A DNA stretch of 64,000 nucleotides from Mesostigma viride (Eukaryota; Streptophyta; Mesostigmatophyceae; Mesostigmatales; Mesostigmataceae): positions 1,882,960 through 1,946,959 of the forward strand of contig RPFO01000348.1 in the NCBI GenBank assembly GCA_009746045.1, written 5' to 3'. Made by a program: the position numbers and the translations under genes. Shown here in pieces: positions 1 to 9,700 of the stretch. The notes under the pieces are model-generated. The model worked only from the letters and a program-made list of their open reading frames with translations. It did no database searches and was not told the DNA's origin. The stretch's first letter is position 1, and every line of letters begins with the position of its first letter.

Positions 1-138
1 CGCCGTCGTTTCTGTTGCTTCTCGTTCGTTTAAAATATCTAATGAAGTTTTTACCATCGTTCACCTAAAACAAATTACTTTAAATCTGCACCCGTTAAAC
101 CACACCCCCCTCGAAATGACTCCATGGTTGCAGAACAA

Positions 139-362
139 ATGTCAGAAGAAGAACAAAAAAATGCTTCGGAAACCACAAGCGCAAAAGGAAAGCCGATGAC
201 AATTTAGAGACCCTCTCGGAGGATGTGCCGGAGTTGGTTTCTTCGGATGACGAGTTTGAATACTCAAAAACATCAGGGGGACAAGTTCTTGAGAAAGCAT
301 GGAAGGTGTTTGTGACAAACGCGTTTGTGGAATGGATAAAAAAAAACTATTCCGAGGAATAG
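139..362 (+). CDS. Small charged protein, frame broken in an A run
   Basis: I do not recognise this protein. An ATG at 139 opens a frame (MSEEEQ...) that closes early. A second frame, open from 120 to the TAG at 360-362, carries a basic patch (KRKRK) followed by an acidic stretch (SEDVPELVSSDDEFE) and a C-terminus ending in WIKKNYSEE. The two frames join if the seven-A run near 155-161 is one base short, giving about 75 aa with a nuclear-signal-like basic cluster. An AG at 132-133 just before the ATG could be a splice acceptor, as at the other genes of this island. The composition looks coding, but there is no homologue I can name. Confidence 0.4.
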
Positions 363-430
363 TAACTTGTTATTATAAAATAATAAATTAATGTTTATGA
401 ATTTTTTTGTTCGTTTTTTCCCTGAAAAAG

Positions 431-1186
431 ATGGAGTCCGAGATCGTGAATGAAGTCTACGGAAGCGTCCTTCAAAACGTTTTCAAACAAGTTCGCTTTC
501 TGTCGCGTGTCATATTCGAGGAAGTTCGAGTCGCGCAGGAGAGGACAGGCCGCCACTTGGCCGTTTTATTGGCGTTTGATTCGTTCAGCCAAATGGAGAG
601 AATTATGTACGCCCAGCTAGCTGATATGAACTTCTGTATTCAAGAGGGTTTTTTCAGACCACAGATGGATCTAAGAGTGCCCATAGACCCAAGGACGGAG
701 TTCCGCCTTTTGGTGTCGTTCATTACAAAGGGGCCAAAGATAGAGTTGGGGGAAGAGGAAGGGGCTCAGCTTGGGTGCACCTACGGGCGCGCATTTTACC
801 CGAATGTTACGCATTCTCTGCGCGTGAGGGCTGATGCATGTGTAGGGGCAGTACCCCTCAACATGAACTTTTTCTTGCTCTCTGACCCGATCGTGAGGGA
901 TGGGGATCGCATGCGTAGTACGCGAAAGTGCTCCAAGGAGGGGTGTGGGTGCGAAACAGGACCTCATATCAAGTGGTGTAGAGGATGTAGGGATGCCAGA
1001 TATTGCAGTGAGGAGTGCCAGCGTGCGGACTGGAGTAGGCATAAGGATAGATGCGAACGTCTGAGGCAAGCGAGGGAGGTGCTGGCAGGGGTGAAGTGGG
1101 GGGTTAACGTGACGACGATACTGGATAAAACTATGGGGTCTGATGTCGACTTCTCCTTCAACTTCCACGACGGCTCTGCCTCTTAG
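431..1186 (+). CDS. MYND-type zinc finger protein
   Basis: Single open frame of 251 aa from the ATG at 431 (preceded by AAAAAG) to the TAG at 1184-1186. The C-terminal part, residues about 167-208, is a MYND zinc finger: it shows C..C, then WCRGC, YC-x3-CQ-x2-DW-x2-HK-x2-C in the canonical order and spacing, so all the zinc ligands are present. MYND fingers bind two zinc ions and usually mediate protein-protein contacts with proline-rich partners. The N-terminal 160 residues are a compact globular-looking domain with no SET domain or ankyrin repeats that I can see, so a SMYD methyltransferase is unlikely. It is the first clear gene of a same-strand island. The start upstream at 407 would need a non-ATG codon and is not preferred. 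Confidence 0.72.
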   Translation: MESEIVNEVYGSVLQNVFKQVRFLSRVIFEEVRVAQERTGRHLAVLLAFDSFSQMERIMYAQLADMNFCIQEGFFRPQMDLRVPIDPRTEFRLLVSFITKGPKIELGEEEGAQLGCTYGRAFYPNVTHSLRVRADACVGAVPLNMNFFLLSDPIVRDGDRMRSTRKCSKEGCGCETGPHIKWCRGCRDARYCSEECQRADWSRHKDRCERLRQAREVLAGVKWGVNVTTILDKTMGSDVDFSFNFHDGSAS

Positions 1187-1287
1187 AAAAACTTGAAATG
1201 TAGAGTAATAACTTGTTTATATGATGTTATATTTAATGTTTAATGTTTAATGTTTATAACGTATCATTTTCCTCCTACGCGCAGGAA

Positions 1288-1488
1288 ATGGTGGAGGTTA
1301 AGGAGAGTTTGGCCAAAAGGCAAAGGACCGACACACTTCGACATAATGGAAGGAGTCTTCCATTGTACATCAAAAAAATAGTCGAGGATTACTGGCTCGC
1401 TTCCGACTCGACTCCTCGTCCGAGTCCGGTGATACCGGACAGTGTCAAAGTCTGGAAGGTTTCAGCACATCAATCGCACATTGAATAG
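1288..1488 (+). CDS. Small hypothetical protein
   Basis: A 66-aa frame, MVEVKESLAKRQRTD..., ending in TAG at 1486-1488. It has a basic KRQRT patch near the start, then a serine/proline-rich middle. The ATG follows the AG of GCAG at 1280-1283 by three bases, as in the other genes of the island. An in-frame ATG at 1243 would add 15 residues encoded by AT-rich leader-like sequence, and is less likely. Two AATAAA motifs follow at about 1569 and 1582. No family recognised. Confidence 0.4.
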   Translation: MVEVKESLAKRQRTDTLRHNGRSLPLYIKKIVEDYWLASDSTPRPSPVIPDSVKVWKVSAHQSHIE

Positions 1489-1568
1489 ATAATGTTTTAT
1501 CGCCATATTGCTGTTCGACAAGTTGCGCCTTGGGGCGTTTCTTTGCGCCAAATTTAAACCTTCGTATT

Positions 1569-1587
1569 AATAAACAAGTACAATAAA
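1569..1587 (+). terminator. Candidate poly(A) signals
   Basis: Two AATAAA hexamers lie 80-100 bp after the stop of the small ORF ending at 1488. A single similar AATAAA sits at 2736-2741 after the next gene, and another at 11070-11075 after the large gene. Their positions fit 3'-end signals, but this is inference from the motif alone. Confidence 0.35.
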
Positions 1588-1652
1588 AAAATTTCAAAAC
1601 GTTTTTTGAATTTTATTTTCCGGGGCCGGTATGTTATCGTAACTTGTCGCAG

Positions 1653-2518
1653 ATGTCCGGTTCGACGGAAGATTCGTCCGATTCGTCTAGTCACCTCCTG
1701 ATGGAGGATTGGCAACGACTTCAACAACACCAAGCGGTTGCCACTGTCATTCAGAGTGTTGCTCGCTCAATAGGGGCGCCGCGCAAGTGTGATGTGTCCA
1801 CTTGCAAGAAAACCGCTCTCGGATTTGACTTGTATTGCCGAAAGCACGAAGAACATTCTCGTCACATCGAAAATGCCCTCAGTCGCGGACTTGGAATGGC
1901 GGGCGCCCTCGGACCTGGATTGGCGGGGGGGCCCTGCGACTTCGCCTGGACATGACTGTCGGAGAGGTCGTGGGTGTAAATTTTGATTTCACCAGGGGAG
2001 ACGAGTACTTCCTTGAAGATTGGATAGTCAAAGACTCCGCGACAGGTGCGGACTTGGCAAAGGGAGGCTACGTTGCCGGCGCCCAAGAAAATGGTTGGAG
2101 TAGCTTGAGATGCTTTTTGATGACGACACCTTTTGCCGACTCGCGTGACACGGATGTAAGCGAACTTTATCGGCGTATGTGTTTTGCACTCGCCGACATT
2201 CCGCTGATAACTCAACGAGAGTTCGATTTTCGCGTGGAAACAAAAGCCAAAGCGATTGTATCCGGCGTGAAGGCGATTGTGGAGGAGGAGCAGGATTCTC
2301 TGTGTGCAGAGTATTTGGAGAGAGTGGCCCCGATGAAGACGAGGAGGTCCGAAATCTATCCTGACACCGGCAACAAGGAGGCAAAGTTGGTGGCCGCCAA
2401 AGAAGAGATGTTCGCTCGTGTCGATGAAATGGCGGCGAAAGAGGTTCCGAGAGTTCGCTCGATCGGTTGTTGCAAAACCTGCAGAGAGTGGAACGAGTCG
2501 CGGGACAGTCTATATTGA
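1653..2518 (+). CDS. C-x4-C...C-x2-H motif protein, frame broken in a G run
   Basis: The ATG at 1653 directly follows a GCAG. The first frame encodes a serine-rich start, then KCDVSTCKK...YCRKHEEH, that is C-x4-C-x9-C-x2-H, a likely zinc-binding knuckle. It runs into a stop at 1953-1955. A second frame carries on smoothly from about 1930 (ALRLRLDMTVGEVVGV...) to the TGA at 2516-2518 and is clearly coding-like. The join falls at a seven-G run (1924-1930); one more G would make a single 288-aa frame. The protein resembles the next gene (2799-3491) in motif and layout, so the two are probably tandem paralogues. A CCKTC motif lies near the C-terminus. Function unknown. The break may be a sequencing error or real decay. 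Confidence 0.55.
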
Positions 2519-2798
2519 TATGAGTTGCGCCCGCCGGCGTTTCTCTGGTCTTGAATGCCCCCCCTCTACATACACATTATATTGTCTGGACATTCGTATG
2601 TAGTGACAATCGTAGTCGATGTGATTGCCATTCGTTTGTACGTAGAAAGTGGTTGTTGAGGAAGTTGCGCCCCAGGGCGTTTCTTTGTTGCATTTTCTTC
2701 AAATTTTAGCTCGCATAAATAGATGAAGATGACTTAATAAATGCCAGTTTTTTTTAATAATATAAACTACTCGCGGCCGGTATGTTCTGGTTTCGCAG

Positions 2799-3491
2799 AT
2801 GTCCAGTCTGACGGTCGACATAAGGGGACGTCCATATCAGGACGCTGTTTTCCGGATTTTTGAGAAGGATCCCGAAAAGAAGTGCCGGGATAGGAAATGT
2901 AAAAAGCTGTCAATTACCGACATGGGTCTGTGTGGGGAACACATCGTAGCTTTTGGAAAGGACATGATTTCCCGTCATTTGCAACAATACGTTGACAACA
3001 ATTGTGTGGGAGGGGCGCAGATGGACGTCCTTCTTGAGGATGGAGTGGACGGAGCCAAAAGGGCTGTAATTCGGCTGTCGGAAATGGATGATGACAAAGA
3101 GGACGTGAACATTCGCCTTAAGAGGCACGACGATAACACGGCCGATTGTGTGTTTGGGTCTCGAGGAGTGGCGGATGAGAGGCAGGTCTTCCATGATGCC
3201 GCGGAGAAGGTGGTGGAATGGATGATGGGTTGGTCAAATCTTGACGTTCGCATATTCAACCGTCTGACGTCTGATTTCCTTCTCCGGGGAAGTTTCAAGA
3301 TGGTTGACCGTGCAAGGCAGTCCAGGAACCAGGTATCCGTTTCCATGGCCAGTCCGATCGCACGCATGATTGAGGGGGCCCTCTTCCGCGCAACCTTGCC
3401 TCGAGATTTCGAAAATACCGTGAAGGGCTCGACCGAAAATCAGCAGCGATTTCCCATTCGCGAACCACTTATGGGTCGACGGAGGTGGTAA
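2799..3491 (+). CDS. C-x4-C...C-x2-H motif protein (paralogue of previous gene)
   Basis: Intact 230-aa frame from an ATG directly after GCAG to TAA at 3489-3491. Near residue 30 it has KCRDRKCKK...LCGEH, the same C-x4-C...C-x2-H pattern as the upstream gene, with ten rather than nine residues in the middle gap, followed in both by a helix with IxRxL-like spacing. The rest is a mixed alpha/beta-looking chain rich in charged residues. Both genes share the leader arrangement GGCCG-GTATGTT...GCAG-ATG, which supports duplication of a whole gene with its leader. No named domain recognised. Confidence 0.6.
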   Translation: MSSLTVDIRGRPYQDAVFRIFEKDPEKKCRDRKCKKLSITDMGLCGEHIVAFGKDMISRHLQQYVDNNCVGGAQMDVLLEDGVDGAKRAVIRLSEMDDDKEDVNIRLKRHDDNTADCVFGSRGVADERQVFHDAAEKVVEWMMGWSNLDVRIFNRLTSDFLLRGSFKMVDRARQSRNQVSVSMASPIARMIEGALFRATLPRDFENTVKGSTENQQRFPIREPLMGRRRW

Positions 3492-3754
3492 CGGAATTTT
3501 TTTGCATTTCCTTGCCAATTGATTCTTTATGAGGGACATAGAGTTGTTTGTATAGAGAGTGAATTGACGAAAGTTGCGACGGCGGTCGCATCTTTTAGTG
3601 CGTCGTTCTCTTGTTATGAATCTCTGTTCATTCTGAATTATAACGTTGTTTGTACCTTGACATAATGATGCATTTTTTGTATTGAGTTGCGACGTGGGGC
3701 GCATCTTCCTGCTGACTCGTATGTTTTTTCCAATTTTTTTGTTTTGTGTTGCAG

Positions 3755-6700
3755 ATGGAAAAGGGCGGCCCTACATCGCAGGTGGTCGGCGACTCTCCCC
3801 CTAGGGGGGAAGGGTCAGAAGGGCAACCAGTTCAGGCCCAAGGCGCCTCCCCACAACAGCCTCCTCACAAGCGTGCAAGGGAGGGCACGCCGCCCCCAAT
3901 GGTGGAATCTGGTGTCAGCTTTGCCGCGGTCACTGGGAAGGATGAGTACCACGGTGGTCTTGAGATGGTGGACGATCCGGTTAAGCGGATTCAGATTGAG
4001 CGGTTTGAGCGACTCGCGAATGGCACTCGTGAACAGCAATTCGCGCTGTACCAAGACATCCTTAATGACAAACCTGAAGTCGCCAAGGTGCCTTATACCT
4101 CCAAGCGCACATTCATGCCTCGTTTCGAAACCCTGCTCCAGCAGGAGCTAAGGTTGCGTCGGTTGGCTCAGAATGCGCCAGAGACAGTAGCCGCCGCGCC
4201 CTCCCATGCCGCGCCTGCCGCAGTAGCCCAAAAGAGGGGGGAGAGTGTGCACGAGTCGGCCGCAGTGCCCTCAACCGCAAGGGATCCCCCCGCGACTTCC
4301 AAGCCGGTCGCGACGGGCGATATGCCCCCGCCGCGGCAGAGGGGAAGGGGGAAGGGGGTCGATGGAGGGGAAGTCCTCGATGTTTTCGATATGACGCTGG
4401 GCAATTTGGAAGGTGGCGGGCCGATCTTCGTAAGTCTCCGCCCATTAAATTGATGTCGTGAAATACAATACGCATTTTTTTGCAATATTCGCCAGACATG
4501 TCATTTCCGACAACTAAGCGGATTTTTACTTTCCGTTGAAATGTTCGCAGGGCCGGCAAGAGGATGTTGGTGCAAGAGAAGCCCGCTCAATGGCGGGAAG
4601 CACCCAGGTACATGAGTGCGTCAGATTCCTCTCCGGTTTACTTGTATTGAAAAGGTTTGCGTGCGTATATCCTTGTTTATTTTTGTAGTAATTTTTTTCT
4701 TGTGAATGGACAATCGCGTTTGCTATTTTTACAGGGAAGTCCGTTCGAGCAGCAAGAGGGCGGTGACAGGAGGGGAAGTGGATCTTACGGTGGTTCCACT
4801 GCAGAGGGGGGAAGGGTAAGTTACCGTTGACTTAGTAATCGAAAGTTTAGGTTCGTCCTCAATGGACAGAGTTACGACGGCCGGCGTTTCTTTACACTTT
4901 TCTTACATTAAAAATCTTCCGTTGATAATGTTCTTGCAGGAAGCCGGTCGTCAGGGTGGGGCAAATCTCCAGGGAGAGGGGGCTATCGCTGTCGGTGAGC
5001 CTGTGTCAGAGGGCGCGGGTGGAAGCGACGGCGATACTGCGAAAATGACACGCTTTAAGGAGCAAGCGGATGCTTATCAACTGAAGAAGTTGGCAAAGTG
5101 GGTTGTGGCCGAGGTGAGAACGGAAAAGCCCCACCTGAGGTACGGAACCAGATGATGATTCTCCATCAAGTCGCTGAGTTGATCGTGAAGAATGCGTGCC
5201 GGCCCGATGGCGCCACACAGCCTGAGGAATCCCGAGCGCCAAGGCCTTGATAAAGTGGATGCAGGAGAACCTGTTCGAGGGCAAAGGGAAGGAGAGGAAG
5301 TGTAAACTGTTGACGGTGACGGAGAAGGACGCCAAGACTCTGATCAAGATGTTGAAGGAACACGATGCCCGCCAGGACAAGTCTCCGAAGATCGCGAAGG
5401 GGTCGAAGAAAGCGGCTGAAGCAGCAGCGGTTGAGGGGAATGAGGTAAGTCTACCTCTGTTGTGAGGGGGGCTTTGTTCTTGAGGTCCACGTTTCATGTA
5501 GGTTGCGACGGCCGGCGTTTCTTAAGTGTGACACTTACTTCCTTTTGACTAACACTTACTTCCTTTCCTGATTTCGCATCGTTGAGGGAAATGAGCCAAG
5601 TGTACCTCTGTTGTGAGGGGGGCTCTGATCTTGAGGTTTAGGTTTCATCTAGGTTGCGACGGCCGGCGTTTCTCAAGTGTGACATTTACTTTATTCCTTT
5701 CGGTTATGCTTTCCTGATTTTTTCATATCATTGTTAAGGGGAACGAGGTAAGTATACCTCTGTTGTGAGGGGGGCTTTGATGTTGAGGTTCAGGTTTCAT
5801 GTAGGTTGCGACGGCCGGCGTTTCTCAATCGACATTTACTTTATTCCTTTTGGTTATGCTTTCCTGATTTTTTCGCATCACTGCAGTACGTGCAGGCCGA
5901 GAGGGCGACCCACGCGGCCATCCTGTACTCAATCAGCCTCGACCAGCACGCGCGCCGCGAGAACATGAAAATAGATAGTACGTGGACTGCTGCCGTCGAC
6001 GAACACCAGAAGGGACTCTCCGAAGCACTTGCGACCTACAAGGGGAAGGCGCTGAAGGGAAAGGGGAAAGGAAAGGAGGTGGAGGTTGCGGATGCTCCCG
6101 TGTCTCTGCTTGAGAAATGGGAGAAGTCCCCGGTGTCGCAGGATGATGATGACATCCTGGATGTGAACGATGAGATCGCGAAGGGCAAACGGTTACGGAA
6201 GCAGCTTGCCGTTCAGCCTCGGGACCTCGATGAGATGTCCAAAGCCTTGGTGCATCGAAATCGGGTGTGGACAAGGAACCTGTTCGTGGGGCCTCAGAAG
6301 CTCCTCGCACGAGACTTGCATCTGTCTAGAGCCGAGCAGAACGCCACCATTTTTGCAAACTCGGAGTCCGACTACGGCCACGACAAGCTGGTGATTCCTG
6401 TGTGGCGGTACTCGTTCCAGTTTTTGGCTGACCGGTGCCCCAACACTTTTCATGACTGGATGAAAAAGGAAGGCACCCAGCGTCAGCTCGCGCAACTCTT
6501 CGGGGAGATGGGGGGGGCACGGACAATGAAGGCTGGCTACGCTCGCGCAATGACTGACGAAGAAATTGATATCTACCTGCGAACGAGCTCGGCCAAGGGA
6601 ATGGCCGAAGCTGCTTCCACCGCGGTTCTGACAGGACGGGCCGATTTGCTGGACGATCTTAAGCCCGTGGACGTGAGAAAGGCCGCGCTTTTGGACAGTT

Positions 6701-9700
6701 TGTGCAAGTCCGCCTGGGAGATGGCTCCATTCGAGAAGAAGCCACCGTTGCCGCCAGCCATTTGCGGCTTTCTCGTGCTGGACGGGAACCACTTTACCAC
6801 ACTCATCAAATCGGTGAAATTCGAACTGGTCACCGACAATATGACGGTGGACCAAAGATCTGTGTGGTACCAGGCAATGCTGAATGGTTTCATGAAGGCG
6901 GAAAAGCTCAGGGTCGTTGCGCGGGGAGGGAAGGAGCAGGAGGTCACGAAGACCGTGGCCGCGGCGAAGCTGGAGGAGTGGGCAACTGATTGGACGAATT
7001 TCGGGGGGGTGGACGTGCAGATGCTCAAGGGTGAGACCATCCTGCCGACCTGGTGGCAGATCCGTGAACAGAAGGTAAGCCAGGTTGCGACCGCCGGCGT
7101 TTCTATAAGTGGTTTTCTTGTGTTAATTTCAGTATGCCATTAGTTCGGTCAAGATGCGACCGCCGGCGTTTCTATAAGGGGTTTTCATGTTCCACCTTAG
7201 CATGCCATATTTTGGTCAAGATGCGACCGCCGGCGTTTCTTTCAGTCGTATTCTTGTTCTCAGTTGAGTTGTGCTTATTTGGGAGGACTGTCGATGTGTC
7301 TCTGCGCGTTGTTGCCCTACGGGGATGCAGGTTACCGAACAAGTCGGCAAGATGATCGAAGTTGTCAGGCAGCTCGGGAACGCCATGAACGCCGAGGACA
7401 CAGCCCAAGCCAAGGCAACGTGGGGCTCAGCGCTGGGGGATGTGCACCGGGCCTACCAGGCATATGGACCCGTCAAGAGAGGGAAGGGCGTGTCTCTCCC
7501 AACTCCTCTGTACGGCAAGATCTGGGCGATTGTGAAGCCCTTTTGGCAGAAAGGAGAGCAAGCCAAGGCCGAAGGGGACGGCGCAGGCGACAAGGCAGGA
7601 GGGGCTGAAGAGACGGACAAGTGGGGGCCGGACCAGAAGAACTTCATGCAGCGCTGGCTGTTCTGGTGTGAGGACCCTTTGAAGCCCGCTGTCGACGGCA
7701 AGCCGGCGATCGCACAGGATATCGCGGCTCGGCAAGACTTCCTTGACACGCGCCCTAAAGACAAGGCGCACGAACTGTCCATTTTCACCGCGCATCGGGA
7801 ACTTGCGAGTTTCCAGTACTTCGACAGCCTGATCCAAGCGCCGATCATGTCCTGTGAGGCCCCTCCCAGCAACCTGATAAAAATAATGGAAGTCGCCAAG
7901 AATTTGATAGAGGCGGCAAAGCAATTCGCCCACATCAAGTTCCTGGAGAACCCCGAGCTGATGGCCGCTTGCAAACAACTAAACGGGACTTTCGACCCCG
8001 TATTGGTGAGGGAGCACGTGTTTGGCGTGAAGCTGAAGGGCACCTTCGCCACGGACCTCGACAAGTTCATCGCCGACTGCCGCCTGACCAGAGACTTTTG
8101 GCGGGTGGTCGTCACGGCCATGAGGGCGATCATTCTCACGCTGAGGGACCTTCCGCCGGCTAAAAGGAAAGTGGTCGACCAGAAGGACTGGAAGTTCCCG
8201 AGAGGGCTGCTCGCTTCCCACCCCCGTCATTTGTATGACGATTTGGGGGTGAAGACCAAACATCTGCTGGGTGTGCCACAGGAGGCGGCGGCGGAGGTCG
8301 AGAAGGAGGTCGAGGAGGCGGCGGAGGAGGGGACTACCAAGGCCAAGAAGGGGTGGAAGGAAAGGTTGGAAGCCTACAGCGATTGGAAGGGGGTGAGGAT
8401 GGGATCCGACTGGATCGCATACAGGACAATGACATGGAAGGAAAACGAAAAAAGAAAGGATCTGGTGGTGACGAAGGTGGTGGACGAGTTGTGCGCGGGG
8501 AATTACAAAATTCCTCGGTCGCTGGAGGACCAGGCGTTTGCTGTGCTGGACCTGGCAGCTGACAGCAACGAGAAGTGGAGGAACCTGCGCAAGTGGGACG
8601 CAGACTGCATTCCGGAGGAGAGCAACATTCCCAAACCCTCCTCGCATTTGAGCCCGGTCGTGTGGGATGTGGTTGACAAGATGACCAACGCCCTTTTTAG
8701 GGGACCCTGCAGAGTTCTGCTGGTGTTCGGGGAGCCCGCCCATATCCGCCGGTGGAAGCGCCTGGTCCGCCTTATCAAATATTGGCTTGTTGAAGATGGG
8801 TGGGAAGGCCTCAAATACTTTTCCGACGACGATTCTTCGTCTGATGAGGATGATGATTCGGAGAAGGGGGAAGAGGGGGAGGCGGATGAGGATGAGAAGG
8901 AGGAGGATGAGGAGGAGGAGGATGAGGAGGAGGAGGAGGACGAGGAGGACGAGGAGGACGAGGAGGACGAGGAGGACGAGGAGGAGGATATTGCTGAGGG
9001 GCACCCGCCCGGGATGGGTGAGGGGCAGGCGGAGGGGGAGAAAGGGGATGGGGATGGGGAGATGGGAGGAGGGGGAGGGGGAGAGGGACGGGGGAGGAGA
9101 TGGAAGGGGAGGGAAAAAGCGCAGTCGGGGTGATGGAGGCTTGCGTGATGAGACAATGGGGGGGATGAAGACAACAGGGGGGGAGGTAAGCGCCAGCGTG
9201 CTGGTGAAGGAGACTCGAGGCCTGTCGTTGGAAACGCCGGCGGGCGTATCTGTGACGAGGAGGGGGATCGCCAGCGGGAGGGAGGCTCGAGGCCTGTTAC
9301 TGGAAACGCCGGCGGGCGTATCTGTGATGAGGAGGGGGATCGCCAGCAGGAAGGAGGCTCGCGGCCTGTTACTGGAAACGCCGGCGGGCGTATCTGTGAT
9401 GAGGAGGGGGATCGCCAGCAGGAAGGAGGCTCGCAGCGTGTTACTGGAAACGCCGGCGGGCGTATCTGTGATGAGGAGGGGATCGCCAGCAGGAAGCAGG
9501 CTCGCGGCCTGTTACTGGTAGCGCCGGCGGGCGTTCCCGATTTACGGGAGGCGGTCGTGTCCAACAGGTGGGAATGAGGCCTCGTCAGGATTCATGGGGA
9601 CCCCCGGTTGAGGGGACCCCCGCCCTCGCCTCGGTTTCTTTGGGTCTGGGTGACGATCCCGTACCGTCGTCAGGAAGGACGGTTGTGATGACTTTGCCCC

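Larger units (their letters stand above)
1522..7239 (+). repeat. Twelve-copy intron/leader motif TTGCGAC..GGCGTTTC
   Basis: A motif of about 21-23 bp, with forms such as TTGCGACGGCCGGCGTTTC, starts near 1522, 2524, 2664, 3573, 3686, 4871, 5502, 5653, 5805, 7084, 7153 and 7220. Every copy is outside coding sequence: in the leaders of three genes or in introns of the large gene. The core GCG-N-C...GGCG is a short imperfect inverted repeat followed by TTTCT. No copy was seen outside this island. Confidence 0.75.

Noticed and set aside
7979-9004. Long minus-strand frames opposite the large gene
   Set aside because: Shadows of GC-rich exon 6; the plus strand has matching splice sites and the better composition.
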